Below are positions 1 through 7,553 of a DNA stretch of 14,814 nucleotides, piece after piece. Positions within the stretch are counted from its first letter, which is position 1, and the number at the start of each line of letters is the position of its first letter. The DNA is from Gammaproteobacteria bacterium (GTDB taxonomy: Bacteria; Pseudomonadota; Gammaproteobacteria; SAR86; TMED112), in NCBI GenBank assembly GCA_002683115.1, contig NYSP01000039.1:1-14814 (forward strand). The letters run 5' to 3'. The notes under the pieces are model-generated. The model did no database searches. It saw nothing but the letters and a program-made list of their open reading frames with translations, and was not told the DNA's origin. Position numbers and translations under genes: made by a program.

Positions 1-1
1 G

Positions 2-145
2 AAAAAACTTCCAACTGCTCCAGGCCCGACATACAATGCGATCCAACGCGATCCGATGTCTGGAGGGGGGCCTCCTGGACAATTAGGGACTCACGAAAAA
101 AATGACAACCCTGCAGAGCTAACTAAACACGCTCTGGCTAAGTAA
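2..145 (+). CDS. 3' end of an unidentified protein (partial, open at left edge)
   Basis: An open frame enters from the left edge and stops at TAA 143-145, giving 47 residues. It is rich in Gly and Pro (a GGGPPGQLGT stretch) and ends in a charged, probably helical stretch finishing HALAK. I do not recognise the family and assign no function. It converges on rpsD with only 28 bp between the stop codons. Its G+C is about 50% (73 of the first 145 bases), clearly above the AT-rich ribosomal genes beside it, so it may come from a different genome or genomic region. An in-frame ATG lies at 56-58, but the frame is open upstream and the true start is probably outside the window. It could also be a chance ORF, since only a fragment is visible. 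Confidence 0.5.
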   Translation, partial: KKLPTAPGPTYNAIQRDPMSGGGPPGQLGTHEKNDNPAELTKHALAK

Positions 146-173
146 TCTGAAAATAATTTTCAAAAAACGAATT

Positions 174-689
174 TCAACGAAGCCAACTTGCTTTATCTTT
201 TGATTTTGCAAGTTCAACAGCTGCTTTAATTCTTAGATGTTCCTTTGATTTATCAGTTACTGATACCTCGTCTTCTGGTTTAACATTGTAAGAAGGTACG
301 TTCACAACTTTGCCATTCACATTAATTGATTTATGAGAAACCATTTGACGAGCCTCAGCCCTAGTTACACCAAATCCCATTCTATATACAACATTATCCA
401 GTCTTGTTTCTAATAAATTTAATAAGTTTTCACCCGTATTACCTTTGGACTTTGCAGCTTTGAGATAGTAGTTTCTGAATTGTTTTTCTAACAATCCATA
501 CATTCTTTTTACTTTCTGCTTTTCTCTTAGCTGTGTGCCATAGTCTGATAATCGACCACGTGACATTGCATTCCCTGGCTTGTTTTCAAATTTGCACTTT
601 GATTCAATTGCTCTAGTGCCTGACGTAAGCATTAAATCTGTACCTTCTCTTCTAGAAAGTCTTAATCTTGGTCCTCTATATCTTGCCAT
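174..689 (-). CDS. rpsD: 30S ribosomal protein S4, C-terminally truncated
   Basis: S4 binds 16S rRNA early in 30S assembly and, in E. coli, represses its own operon. The N-terminal part ([19 protein letters not shown]), the block [14 protein letters not shown] and the S4 RNA-binding domain ([15 protein letters not shown] onward to [15 protein letters not shown]) are all clear. The start is ATG 687-689, sharing one base with the rpsK stop (TAATG) and preceded by purine-rich AGAGAAGAG. A longer frame reaching back to 719 lies inside rpsK and is not used. The product has 171 residues against 206 in E. coli. It ends WLR-stop where E. coli continues WLEVDAGKMEGTF to the conserved C-terminus, so about 35 residues are missing. 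Identity is certain. The stop is probably created by a junction near 177-182, so this copy is unlikely to be functional as drawn. Confidence 0.95.
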   Translation of the reverse strand: MARYRGPRLRLSRREGTDLMLTSGTRAIESKCKFENKPGNAMSRGRLSDYGTQLREKQKVKRMYGLLEKQFRNYYLKAAKSKGNTGENLLNLLETRLDNVVYRMGFGVTRAEARQMVSHKSINVNGKVVNVPSYNVKPEDEVSVTDKSKEHLRIKAAVELAKSKDKASWLR

Positions 690-1063
690 TATACTCTTCT
701 CTTTTTTGGAGGCCTGCATCCATTGTGTGGAAGAGGCGTAACATCTGTAATCTTATTAATTCTTAGGCCACAAGCATTTAAAGCTCTAATTGAAGATTCT
801 CTTCCAGCACCAGGCCCTTTCACTCTTACTTCCAGATTTACCATTCCTAACTCTTTTGCCATATTTCCAGCTCTCTCTGCTGCAATTTGAGCAGCAAAAG
901 GCGTACTTTTTCTGGATCCTTTAAATCCAGCGCCACCAGAGGTTGCCCAACACAGAGCATTACCACCCATGTCAGTAATCATCACTATTGTGTTATTGAA
1001 AGATGCTTTTACGTGAGCTATTCCATCAGTAACTATTCTCTTTGTTTTCTTCTTACCAGCCAT
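689..1063 (-). CDS. rpsK: 30S ribosomal protein S11
   Basis: S11 lies in the 30S platform, contacts 16S rRNA and helps shape the mRNA exit region. The 124-residue protein (129 in E. coli) carries the family core: [18 protein letters not shown] near residues 14-31, the [17 protein letters not shown] block, and the C-terminal signature [20 protein letters not shown]. It starts at ATG 1061-1063, two bases after the rpsM stop, and its TAA shares one base with the rpsD start. There is no strong Shine-Dalgarno immediately upstream, which fits translational coupling to rpsM. Nothing unusual in the sequence. Confidence 0.98.
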   Translation of the reverse strand: MAGKKKTKRIVTDGIAHVKASFNNTIVMITDMGGNALCWATSGGAGFKGSRKSTPFAAQIAAERAGNMAKELGMVNLEVRVKGPGAGRESSIRALNACGLRINKITDVTPLPHNGCRPPKKRRV

Positions 1064-1065
1064 TT

Positions 1066-1422
1066 CTATGCTTTAATTGGCTTCCTTGGGCCTTTTCTTG
1101 TCCTTGCATTAGTTTTTGTTCTCTGACCTCTTAAAGGTAGTCCTTTTCTATGTCTTATGCCTCTGTAACAACCTAAATCCATAAGTCTTTTTACGTTGAA
1201 ATTAATTTCTCTTCTAAGGTCACCTTCAATTTGAAAAGCTTTTAATTCGTCTCTTATCTTATCTAGCTGATCTTCACTAAGTTCTGATACTTTTTTTGAG
1301 TACTTGATTTTTAATTTATCGCAAATCTCTTGAGCCGTTCTTCTGCCAATACCATAAATATGCGTAAGTGAAACATCAACGTGTTTGTTATCTGGTATGT
1401 TTATTCCGCCAACTCTAGCCAT
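1066..1422 (-). CDS. rpsM: 30S ribosomal protein S13
   Basis: S13 sits in the 30S head and forms bridges to the 50S subunit through L5; its basic tail reaches toward the P-site tRNA. The 118-residue protein matches E. coli in length. It begins [14 protein letters not shown], has the helix-two turns-helix region around [17 protein letters not shown], and ends with the tail signature [20 protein letters not shown]. Its ATG (1420-1422) overlaps the rpmJ stop by one base (TAATG), with AAGGA just upstream. In E. coli the S4 repressor binds a structured leader before rpsM; here no leader exists between rpmJ and rpsM, so any such element would have to lie within rpmJ coding sequence. Confidence 0.98.
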   Translation of the reverse strand: MARVGGINIPDNKHVDVSLTHIYGIGRRTAQEICDKLKIKYSKKVSELSEDQLDKIRDELKAFQIEGDLRREINFNVKRLMDLGCYRGIRHRKGLPLRGQRTKTNARTRKGPRKPIKA

Positions 1423-1538
1423 TATCCTTGTCTCTGTTTATGTCTTTTATTTGTTTTACAAATAACAAAGAGAGTTCCTGTTCTCTTCACAACTTTGCAA
1501 TCTTTGCATATCTTTTTTATTGACGATCTTACTTTCAT
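1422..1538 (-). CDS. rpmJ: 50S ribosomal protein L36 (zinc-binding type)
   Basis: A 38-residue ORF reads [20 protein letters not shown], then [18 protein letters not shown], the full length of bacterial L36. Cys11, Cys14, Cys27 and His33 form the zinc-ribbon set, so this is the C-plus, zinc-binding form. L36 is a small late-assembling protein that stabilises 23S rRNA near the peptidyl transferase end of the 50S. Its ATG (1536-1538) overlaps the secY TGA stop as ATGA, and its TAA overlaps the rpsM ATG by one base. This placement between secY and rpsM is the usual one at the spc/alpha boundary. There is no room for a terminator or promoter on either side. Confidence 0.97.
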   Translation of the reverse strand: MKVRSSIKKICKDCKVVKRTGTLFVICKTNKRHKQRQG

Positions 1539-2833
1539 CTTCTTCTACTCTTTTTTGAGCCCGAAATATTAGCATTTTTTAGGATAGATGCATATTGTTG
1601 GCTCATAACATATGATTGTATTTGTCTTTGCAAATCTAGCATCACTACAACAACAATTAGTACTGATGTCCCTCCAAGATAAAAAGATATCCCAAAGCTA
1701 TTGATCAAGATCAATGGCAATATACATACAAGAGACAAGTAAAATGCTCCAAAAACTGTTAGTCGGGATAAAATTGTATCTATAAATGTTGCAGTTTGAT
1801 CACCTGGTCTTATTCCTGGAACGTAGGCACCACTTCTCTTTAAATTTTCTGCCATATCATTAGAGCTAAATGTAAGTGCGAGCCAAATGTAGCAAAAAGA
1901 AACAATTAATATCACAAATAAAAGAATGTAAAGAGGCTGACCTGGGTTGAGATAAAGCGCAAATTCTTGCAATCCACCAAGTCCCTCAATATTTCCAAAC
2001 CAAGAGGATAGAGTTGCAGGGAACAGCAAAAAAGTACTTGCAAATATTGCTGGTATAACTCCTGACATATTAAGTTTTAATGGTAGAAAACTTGATGGTG
2101 CTTGAATCATTCCTCTAACTTGATGTCTTTGTGCGTAATTAACTGTTATTTTCCTTTGAGCGTTTTCAACAAAAACAACTAAAGCTACAACAATTAAAGT
2201 TAGTACACCCAGAACAATTAGCATTAAATAATTTAAATCGCCCTGTTGAGTTTGTTCTAATGCTTGCCCAAAAGCTCTAGGCACACCGGTAATAATGCTT
2301 GTAGCAATGATTAATGAAATACCATTACCAATTCCTCTTTCAGAGATTTGCTCACCAAGCCACATAAGAAATACTGTTCCTGTAACAATAGAAAGCACTG
2401 CTACCACTGCTCCAAATATACTGCCAGATTCTAGAAGGCCAGCTGTTTGCAAGGTAATTGTTAAAGCAGTAGATTGAATCAACGCAAAGACCACTGTCCC
2501 ATAACGTGTATATTGAGTTATTTTATTTCTACCACTTTGCCCGTCTTTTTTCAGCTCTTGCAAATACGGAACAGAATTTGAAAACAATTGCATAACAATC
2601 GCAGCTGAAATATATGGAATCACGCTTAAAGCAAAAATACTCATTCTCTCAAGGGCGCCACCTGAGAATAAATTGAAGTACTGCAGAATAGTGCCTTGAC
2701 TCTGTTGGAATAGAGCAGCAACTTGCTCAGGATTTATACCAGGTATCGGAATATGTGTTCCAATTCTATAAACCAACAAAGCAAAAGCTAAAAATCCAAG
2801 CCTTCTCCATAATTCAGACATTGAGTTATCCAA
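1535..2833 (-). CDS. secY: Preprotein translocase subunit SecY
   Basis: SecY is the channel-forming subunit of the Sec translocon in the inner membrane, exporting unfolded proteins and inserting membrane proteins with SecE, SecG and SecA. The 432-residue protein (443 in E. coli) shows about ten hydrophobic segments, near residues 10-28, 63-84, 111-129, 139-159, 172-188, 201-223, 258-275, 301-322, 358-377 and 389-400. Signature motifs are [15 protein letters not shown] (160-174) and the MSGVIPAIF region (256-264). The chosen start is TTG at 2831-2833, because AAGGAG lies six bases upstream of it. An in-frame ATG four codons later (2819-2821) lacks a suitably spaced site. The TTG start overlaps rplO by 8 bp and the stop overlaps rpmJ by 4 bp. 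The cytoplasmic tail ends in a basic KKSRRR. Confidence 0.97.
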   Translation of the reverse strand: MDNSMSELWRRLGFLAFALLVYRIGTHIPIPGINPEQVAALFQQSQGTILQYFNLFSGGALERMSIFALSVIPYISAAIVMQLFSNSVPYLQELKKDGQSGRNKITQYTRYGTVVFALIQSTALTITLQTAGLLESGSIFGAVVAVLSIVTGTVFLMWLGEQISERGIGNGISLIIATSIITGVPRAFGQALEQTQQGDLNYLMLIVLGVLTLIVVALVVFVENAQRKITVNYAQRHQVRGMIQAPSSFLPLKLNMSGVIPAIFASTFLLFPATLSSWFGNIEGLGGLQEFALYLNPGQPLYILLFVILIVSFCYIWLALTFSSNDMAENLKRSGAYVPGIRPGDQTATFIDTILSRLTVFGAFYLSLVCILPLILINSFGISFYLGGTSVLIVVVVMLDLQRQIQSYVMSQQYASILKNANISGSKKSRRR

Positions 2834-3230
2834 CTTTTACTCCTTTTGATAATCTTATATTTTCATCTATTGGCTTCTCAGCTAATTTGCCTTCACCAAA
2901 TATCTTCACTTTTAGTGTTGATTTCTTGATAAGCCCAAGTTTTTTGAGGTTCTCAATACTAATTTTCTTAATTCCCTGAAGATGTTTTACATTTAAACTT
3001 TCAGAAACCCTAGAAACACGTGATGAAAATCCAAATTTAGGAACTCTCATCTGCAAAGGCATTTGTCCACCCTCAAATCCAGGTCTTACATTTCCGCCTG
3101 ATCGTGATTTTTGACCCTTATGGCCTCTGCCAGCCGTCTTACCAGTACCTGAACCAGTACCTCTTCCAACTCGTTTCCTATCAGATCGGGATTTTGAATC
3201 ACTTATTGTATTTAATGTTAGTTTTTCCAT
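2826..3230 (-). CDS. rplO: 50S ribosomal protein L15
   Basis: L15 is a late-assembling 50S protein whose extended N-terminus threads through 23S rRNA. The protein has the hallmark [13 protein letters not shown], followed by [17 protein letters not shown]. Length is 134 residues against 144 in E. coli. The difference is mainly at the C-terminus: it stops at [10 protein letters not shown], just after the position of the E. coli RVTKGARAAIEAAGG segment, so the last ten or so residues are lacking. The end overlaps the secY TTG start by 8 bp and supplies the secY Shine-Dalgarno. The start ATG (3228-3230) shares a base with the rpmD stop and has AGAGG seven bases upstream. Confidence 0.97.
   Translation of the reverse strand: MEKLTLNTISDSKSRSDRKRVGRGTGSGTGKTAGRGHKGQKSRSGGNVRPGFEGGQMPLQMRVPKFGFSSRVSRVSESLNVKHLQGIKKISIENLKKLGLIKKSTLKVKIFGEGKLAEKPIDENIRLSKGVKVG
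2834..2845 (-). promoter_or_regulatory. Ribosome binding site deciding the secY TTG start
   Basis: AAGGAG (minus strand, 2845-2840) is followed by six bases and then TTG 2833-2831. The nearest in-frame ATG is at 2821, 18 bases from the same site, too far for efficient use. This spacing supports TTG as the secY start. The site lies within the last codons of rplO. Confidence 0.75.
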
Positions 3231-3412
3231 TACTTAACCTCTTCGACCTTCACCATATAATCTACTTGATTAATCATCCCTCTTATTGAAGGTGTATCTT
3301 CGACAACTTTTGTATCACCAATCTTTCTTAAACCTAAGCCTTTAATAGAAAGACGATGATTTTTCTTTCGTCCAATCAAGCTTTTTAATTGTGTAATTTT
3401 CAACTTTGACAT
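3230..3412 (-). CDS. rpmD: 50S ribosomal protein L30
   Basis: This 60-residue protein is of normal bacterial L30 length (58 in E. coli). It begins [20 protein letters not shown], contains the conserved [22 protein letters not shown] segment, and ends in a short acidic-basic tail. L30 binds 23S rRNA on the 50S near the base of the central protuberance. Its ATG overlaps the rpsE stop and its stop overlaps the rplO start, each by one base as TAATG, implying coupled translation. rpmD is dispensable and missing in some bacterial lineages, so its retention here in the standard spc order (rpsE-rpmD-rplO) is informative for placement. Confidence 0.95.
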   Translation of the reverse strand: MSKLKITQLKSLIGRKKNHRLSIKGLGLRKIGDTKVVEDTPSIRGMINQVDYMVKVEEVK

Positions 3413-3900
3413 TATTTTCTTCTCTCTTTAACTTTTTCAGGAGATTCCATTTTTGCAAGTCCTTCAATTGTTGCTCTTACAACATTAATTGGGTTTGTTG
3501 ATCCGTAACATTTTGCCAGAACATTTTTTATTCCAACAAGCTCTAAAACAGCTCTCATTGCACCACCCGCAATAATACCTGTACCTTCTGAAGCTGGTTG
3601 CATATAAACCTTTGTAGCTGAACTTTTTTCATTGATTGGATACCAGATTGTATTTCCATTAAGCTCAACATTAACAAGACTTTTTTTAGCCTCATCTAGT
3701 GCTTTTTGGATGGCTACAGGAACCTCTTTAGCTTTGCCTCTACCATAACCAACTTTTCCATTTCCATCCCCGACAACTGTAAGAGCTGTAAATGACATTA
3801 CACGACCACCTTTGACAGTTTTAGCAACTCTATTAACTTGAACTAGCTTCTCTACGAGAGTATCTTGTTGGCTCATATTTTGTGTATCAATATTTTCCAT
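3412..3900 (-). CDS. rpsE: 30S ribosomal protein S5
   Basis: S5 lies at the mRNA entry side of the 30S subunit and affects decoding accuracy together with S4 and S12. The 162-residue protein (166 in E. coli) has the double-stranded-RNA-binding-like N-terminal domain ([19 protein letters not shown] at about 22-40, then [12 protein letters not shown]) and the C-terminal domain with [20 protein letters not shown] and [13 protein letters not shown]. The start at 3898-3900 overlaps the rplR stop by one base. AAGGAGG lies 12 bases upstream, slightly far. A second ATG at codon 9 has no better site, so the longer start is kept; the first eight residues are the least certain part. Confidence 0.97.
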   Translation of the reverse strand: MENIDTQNMSQQDTLVEKLVQVNRVAKTVKGGRVMSFTALTVVGDGNGKVGYGRGKAKEVPVAIQKALDEAKKSLVNVELNGNTIWYPINEKSSATKVYMQPASEGTGIIAGGAMRAVLELVGIKNVLAKCYGSTNPINVVRATIEGLAKMESPEKVKERRK

Positions 3901-4247
3901 TAGAATTTAAGGCCTCCTTCTCTGGCACCATCTGCAAGAGCTTTTACTCTACCGTGGAATTTATATCCTGATCTATCAAAAGTTACTTCTGAATGTCCAA
4001 GTTCTATGGCTTTTTTCGCTATTTCAGTACCAATCAATTTCGCTGCTTGGATATTGCCACCAGATTGTTTTTTAAAAGCTTTTTGCTGCGTTGAGATTGT
4101 AGCTAATACTTTCCCGTTTGAAGAATCTACTAGCTGAGCACTGATATTGTTAGAAGATCTATAAACGCATACTCTCATGATGCCCTCTTTAGTGAGTTTT
4201 GCTCTGAGTTTTTTTGATCTTCTTGTTCTTGCTATTTGTTTGCTCAT
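3900..4247 (-). CDS. rplR: 50S ribosomal protein L18
   Basis: L18 binds 5S rRNA and, with L5, helps dock it in the central protuberance. The 115-residue protein (117 in E. coli) shows the basic N-terminus ([13 protein letters not shown]), the strand-rich [21 protein letters not shown], and the C-terminal [26 protein letters not shown] that typifies the family. Start ATG 4245-4247 lies three bases after the rplF stop. The AAGGAGG in its last codons is the likely initiation site for rpsE. Confidence 0.97.
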   Translation of the reverse strand: MSKQIARTRRSKKLRAKLTKEGIMRVCVYRSSNNISAQLVDSSNGKVLATISTQQKAFKKQSGGNIQAAKLIGTEIAKKAIELGHSEVTFDRSGYKFHGRVKALADGAREGGLKF

Positions 4248-4250
4248 AAA

Positions 4251-4787
4251 TTATCCCGCTGCGGCTTTTTTCCTTTCTTTTCTAACTATATGTTCACCAT
4301 CAATAAAGATTCCTTTTCCTTTGTAAGGTTCTGGCGGTCTAAAAGATCTTATCTCAGCACAAACCTGACCCAATAATTGTTTATTACAAGATGACACTGA
4401 AAGTTCAGTTTGGCTGTCTTGATTAGCTTCTACTGTATCAGGCAAGTTGTATTCAACAGGATGAGAAAAGCCCAGTGTAAAAGTGATTTTTTTACCTTGT
4501 ACTTTTGCTCTATACCCTACGCCATTTAACTTTATTTTTTTCTCAAAGCCTTCACTCACACCTTTTACATAATTATTTAAAAGTGCTCTCATTGTTCCTG
4601 CCATAGCTCTACTTTCTTCATTTGACCATTTAATTTGTATCTGCTTTTCTTCAACATCAAACTGTACAGATTCGTGAACATTAAGGATCATTTCGCCTTT
4701 TGGTCCTTTCAATGAAATAGATTGTCCATCCACACTCGCTGTAACTGAGTCAGGTAATAAAACTGGATCCTTAGCTATTCTTGACAT
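4251..4787 (-). CDS. rplF: 50S ribosomal protein L6
   Basis: L6 binds 23S rRNA near the sarcin-ricin loop, the landing site of EF-G and EF-Tu. The protein has 178 residues (177 in E. coli) with the two repeated L6 domains. It starts MSRIAKDPVLLPDSVTASVD and includes GTMRALLNNYVKGVSEGFEKK in the first half. The second half has the signature RSFRPPEPYKGKGIFIDGE near the C-terminus, followed by a lysine-rich tail. The ATG shares one base with the rpsH stop (TAATG). No anomaly seen. Confidence 0.98.
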   Translation of the reverse strand: MSRIAKDPVLLPDSVTASVDGQSISLKGPKGEMILNVHESVQFDVEEKQIQIKWSNEESRAMAGTMRALLNNYVKGVSEGFEKKIKLNGVGYRAKVQGKKITFTLGFSHPVEYNLPDTVEANQDSQTELSVSSCNKQLLGQVCAEIRSFRPPEPYKGKGIFIDGEHIVRKERKKAAAG

Positions 4788-5173
4788 TAAAATACCCTAC
4801 AAATTACCTCGCCACCCATTTGCTTTTTAATGGCTTCTTTATCTGTCATTAAACCCTTACTTGTTGTTAAGACTTTAATACCTAGCCCTCCTTTGTGGGG
4901 CTTTATATCTTTATAACTAAGATATTTTCTTAATCCTGGCTTCGATTCCCTTACAATCTCTTTAATAACTGGCTTATCCTCGAAATACTTAAGCGTAATT
5001 TCGAGCTCATCAAAATCTTTCTTAACTTTTTTAACACTAGTTAGGAATCCTTCTTTAACAAGCAATTTTGCTAATTCATGTTTCAATTTTGAATAAGGAG
5101 CATTCACTGTAGCTTTGTCTCGCATCAGTGCGTTTCTTACACGTGTTAATAAATCTGCTATCGGATCTGTCAT
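4787..5173 (-). CDS. rpsH: 30S ribosomal protein S8
   Basis: S8 is a primary 16S rRNA-binding protein of the 30S central domain; in E. coli it also represses translation of the spc genes by binding mRNA around the rplE start. The 128-residue protein begins MTDPIADLLTRVRNAL and has the family C-terminal signature VLTTSKGLMTDKEAIKKQMGGEVICRVF. The start (5171-5173) lies four bases after the rpsN stop. Whether the repressor target exists here cannot be judged by eye; rplX and rplE overlap by one base, so the site would have to lie in coding sequence. Confidence 0.98.
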   Translation of the reverse strand: MTDPIADLLTRVRNALMRDKATVNAPYSKLKHELAKLLVKEGFLTSVKKVKKDFDELEITLKYFEDKPVIKEIVRESKPGLRKYLSYKDIKPHKGGLGIKVLTTSKGLMTDKEAIKKQMGGEVICRVF

Positions 5174-5177
5174 AATT

Positions 5178-5480
5178 TTACCAACTTGCCTTTTTAATTC
5201 CTGGAAGCTTTCCAGACATTGCTAATTCACGTAGCTTTGTTCTACTGAGTCCAAATTTTCTATACACACCCTTAGGTCGTCCTGTAAGTGCACACCTTCT
5301 AACAACTCTTGAAGGATTTGAATTTCTTGGAAGTTTTTGTAATTTTCTTTGTATATCCATTTTTTCTTCAAATGTTGCAGCTTTCTTTTGCTCAGCCTTT
5401 AAAGCTGCTCGTTTATCAGAAAACTTTTCAACAAGTTTAATTTTCTTCTTTTCTCTTTCTACAATTGATTTTCTAGCCAT
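5178..5480 (-). CDS. rpsN: 30S ribosomal protein S14 (zinc-free, long form)
   Basis: S14 is a late-binding protein of the 30S head near the A site. At 100 residues it is the long, zinc-independent form (101 in E. coli): the region that carries paired CxxC motifs in the short form reads [19 protein letters not shown] with a single Cys. The C-terminus [24 protein letters not shown] is the standard S14 signature. The ATG (5478-5480) lies inside rplE, which it overlaps by 8 bp. No second S14 copy is visible in the window. Confidence 0.98.
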   Translation of the reverse strand: MARKSIVEREKKKIKLVEKFSDKRAALKAEQKKAATFEEKMDIQRKLQKLPRNSNPSRVVRRCALTGRPKGVYRKFGLSRTKLRELAMSGKLPGIKKASW

Positions 5481-6018
5481 TTTTTCCCCTAAACGGAAAG
5501 TTAAAACTTTCTAATAATTCTTTTGCTTCACTATCTTTTGAAGCTGAAGTGGTAATTGCTATATCCATTCCTCTTAGCTTATCGACTTTGTCATAATCTA
5601 TTTCTGGGAAGATTATTTGTTCTTTTATGCCCATGTTATAGTTTCCCCGCCCATCAAAAGATTTTTCACTCAAACCTCTAAAATCTTTTTCTCTTGGTAT
5701 AGCCAAGTTGACAAGCCTTTCAAAGAAATCATACATTTTGCCGCCTCTCAGTGTGACTTTGCATCCTATTGGGTATTCTTCTCTTATTTTGAAACTGGAT
5801 ACCGCTTTTCTAGCCTTTGTAACAACTGGTTTTTGCCCTGCAATTGCTTCAAGATCTCTGACAGCATTTTCAAGAACACCTTTGTCTTTAGATGCTTCAC
5901 CAACACCCATATTAATAGTGATTTTTTGCAATTTCGGCACTTGCATAATGGACTTATAACCAAGCTTATCTTTTAGCATTGGTGCAATCTCTTTTGTATA
6001 TTTTTCTTTCAATCTCAT
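5473..6018 (-). CDS. rplE: 50S ribosomal protein L5
   Basis: L5 binds 5S rRNA in the central protuberance and contacts P-site tRNA and S13. The protein has 181 residues (179 in E. coli). Recognisable blocks are [16 protein letters not shown] near the N-terminus, [25 protein letters not shown] in the middle and the C-terminal [25 protein letters not shown], ending [11 protein letters not shown]. The ATG overlaps the rplX stop by one base; the TAG stop falls inside rpsN. In E. coli the start region of this gene is the S8 repressor site. Confidence 0.98.
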   Translation of the reverse strand: MRLKEKYTKEIAPMLKDKLGYKSIMQVPKLQKITINMGVGEASKDKGVLENAVRDLEAIAGQKPVVTKARKAVSSFKIREEYPIGCKVTLRGGKMYDFFERLVNLAIPREKDFRGLSEKSFDGRGNYNMGIKEQIIFPEIDYDKVDKLRGMDIAITTSASKDSEAKELLESFNFPFRGKNG

Positions 6019-6338
6019 TACTTAATATTTTTTCCAGTTGATTTAAATATTCTTATTTTCTTGCCTTTTTCATCTTTGAAGCCGACTTTATCTTGCTTTT
6101 TAGTTGAGCTATTCCAAATCATTACGTTTGATAAATTTATTGGCATTTCTTTTTCAACTATCCCGCCCGTAATGCCTAATTGAGGGTTTGGTCTTGTGTG
6201 TTTCTTTGCAAGATTTAAATCATTTACAACGCACTTTTCGCCCATTATTTTTTTAATATTGCCTCTTTTTCCTTTTTCTCTACCAGAAATTACGATTACC
6301 TCATCGCCCTCTCTTAATCTTGTATTTTTAATCTTCAT
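6018..6338 (-). CDS. rplX: 50S ribosomal protein L24
   Basis: L24 initiates 50S assembly by binding the 5' domain of 23S rRNA and sits near the peptide exit tunnel. The 106-residue protein (104 in E. coli) carries the KOW motif at about residues 10-30 ([20 protein letters not shown]), followed by [14 protein letters not shown] and [18 protein letters not shown]. It overlaps both neighbours by one base as TAATG. No anomaly seen. Confidence 0.97.
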   Translation of the reverse strand: MKIKNTRLREGDEVIVISGREKGKRGNIKKIMGEKCVVNDLNLAKKHTRPNPQLGITGGIVEKEMPINLSNVMIWNSSTKKQDKVGFKDEKGKKIRIFKSTGKNIK

Positions 6339-6706
6339 TAAAGTACCTCCGGCGCGAGTGAAACTATTTTCATAAACTTTGCTGTTCTAAGCTCTCTGGT
6401 TACAGGTCCAAATATACGAGTAGCAACGGGTTCTCTATTATTATTTAGCAAAACAACTGCATTCTCATCAAAACCTATTTTTGAGCCGTCTTGTCTTCTA
6501 ACTCCAGACTTGCTTCTTACAATAAGAGCGTTCATAACAGAGCCTTTTTTTATCTTGCTTTGTGGTAGAGCTTCTTTTATTGCTACTTTTATGACATCAC
6601 CTATATTAGCTGTTCTTCTTTTAGAACCTCCCAAAACCTTTATACACATAACAGCTCTTGCTCCACTATTATCAGCAACACTTAGCATGCTTTGGGTTTG
6701 GATCAT
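6338..6706 (-). CDS. rplN: 50S ribosomal protein L14
   Basis: L14 sits at the subunit interface of the 50S, contacting 16S rRNA. The protein has 122 residues (123 in E. coli) with [20 protein letters not shown] at the N-terminus, the signature [20 protein letters not shown] and C-terminal [13 protein letters not shown]. In E. coli rplN opens the separate spc operon behind a ~160-bp spacer with its own promoter. Here its ATG overlaps the rpsQ TGA by four bases (ATGA), so there is no spacer at the S10/spc boundary and the gene is presumably read from the S10 transcript. Confidence 0.98.
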   Translation of the reverse strand: MIQTQSMLSVADNSGARAVMCIKVLGGSKRRTANIGDVIKVAIKEALPQSKIKKGSVMNALIVRSKSGVRRQDGSKIGFDENAVVLLNNNREPVATRIFGPVTRELRTAKFMKIVSLAPEVL

Positions 6707-6954
6707 TCAGACTCTCCTTTCTTAAGAACTTCCACTAACATCCAATTTTTAGTTTTAGATAGAGGCTTACATTCTTGAATTAAAACAATGTCGCCTTCTT
6801 TAGAAACTTCTTTTTCATCATGGACATGATATTTTGTTGACAAGCTCAAGTACTTTCCATACTTTGGATGTTTTTTTCTTCTGTCGACAACAACTGTGAT
6901 TGTCTTATTCATTTTTTGACTTGTAACAGTTCCTTGTAAAGTTCTAGCTGCCAT
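6703..6954 (-). CDS. rpsQ: 30S ribosomal protein S17
   Basis: S17 is a primary binder of the 16S rRNA 5' domain. The 83-residue protein (84 in E. coli) reads [20 protein letters not shown], then KHPKYGKYL, and the family signature [20 protein letters not shown]. The start ATG (6952-6954) lies inside rpmC with an 11-bp overlap, and the stop overlaps rplN by 4 bp. It is the last S10-group gene but continues into the spc group without a break. Confidence 0.98.
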   Translation of the reverse strand: MAARTLQGTVTSQKMNKTITVVVDRRKKHPKYGKYLSLSTKYHVHDEKEVSKEGDIVLIQECKPLSKTKNWMLVEVLKKGESE

Positions 6955-7144
6955 TTTTTGTATTCATCTCCGTTTTAATTCTTGCTATATTTTTTCTAGC
7001 CTCTTTCATCATGTGGCTTTCTTTAAGCTGGCCCATTTTATGTTTGAATGCACTTTCAAACAATAGCTTTCTGTTAGCAACTAGCTCTGTTTTTAGTTGA
7101 TCAGGATTCATGCCTTTATAATCTTTTGTCTTTTTCTTAGCCAT
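6944..7144 (-). CDS. rpmC: 50S ribosomal protein L29
   Basis: L29 is a small helical protein near the exit tunnel, neighbouring L23 and the docking area for trigger factor and SRP. The 66-residue product (63 in E. coli) is a two-helix hairpin: [21 protein letters not shown] then [27 protein letters not shown], the latter matching the family signature. The start (7142-7144) overlaps rplP by 8 bp and the TAG stop is inside rpsQ. No anomaly seen. Confidence 0.96.
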   Translation of the reverse strand: MAKKKTKDYKGMNPDQLKTELVANRKLLFESAFKHKMGQLKESHMMKEARKNIARIKTEMNTKNGS

Positions 7145-7553
7145 CTGTTCCTCTTCTTACAAAAGTAGTATTCATTGGTAATTTTGCACCAGCTAATTCA
7201 AATGCTCTTTTTGCATCTTTTTCTTCAACACCAGCAACTTCGTAAAGTATCTTTCCAGGTTTAATTGGGCTTGCCCAATATTCAACATTTCCTTTACCTT
7301 TACCTTGTCTTGTCTCAAGAGGTTTTTTCGTAATTGGTTTATCTGGAAATACTCTTATCCAAACTTTTCCACCTCTTTTGATATGTCGAACGAGCGCTCT
7401 TCTTGCGGCTTCAATTTGTCTAGAAGTTAACATGCCATGTGATGTTGCTTTCAAACCATAATCACCAAATGCTACAGATGAGCCTGCAGAGGCAAAACCA
7501 TTGTTTCTGCCTTTCATCTGTTTTCTAAATTTTGTTTTCTTAGGTTGAAGCAC
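7137..7553 (-). CDS. rplP: 50S ribosomal protein L16 (GTG start)
   Basis: L16 lies near the A-site tRNA elbow and is needed for late 50S maturation. The 138-residue protein (136 in E. coli) matches from [19 protein letters not shown] through [20 protein letters not shown] and [15 protein letters not shown] to [10 protein letters not shown]. The initiator is GTG (7551-7553): GAGGAG sits six bases upstream and no ATG gives the conserved MLQPK start. It overlaps the rpsC 3' end by 14 bp. Arg82 occupies the position of the arginine that is hydroxylated in E. coli L16 (Arg81). Confidence 0.97.
   Translation of the reverse strand: MLQPKKTKFRKQMKGRNNGFASAGSSVAFGDYGLKATSHGMLTSRQIEAARRALVRHIKRGGKVWIRVFPDKPITKKPLETRQGKGKGNVEYWASPIKPGKILYEVAGVEEKDAKRAFELAGAKLPMNTTFVRRGTDG

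Noticed and set aside
56..78. G-run and GGAGG/CCTCC palindrome near the left edge
   Set aside because: It is explained by Gly and Pro codons (GGGPPG) of the partial ORF; no other support for a regulatory hairpin.
148..162. Perfect short inverted repeat (TGAAAA / TTTTCA, 3-nt loop) between the convergent stops
   Set aside because: The stem is six AT-rich pairs and neither strand has a T-run after it in the right place, so it is not a convincing intrinsic terminator.
690..719. Upstream in-frame ATG adding ten residues to S4
   Set aside because: It lies inside rpsK. The conserved S4 N-terminus is MARY at 689, which also gives the TAATG junction.
5617..5976. 119-residue plus-strand ORF opposite rplE
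   Set aside because: It is a shadow of a highly conserved L5 gene and has no independent coding features.
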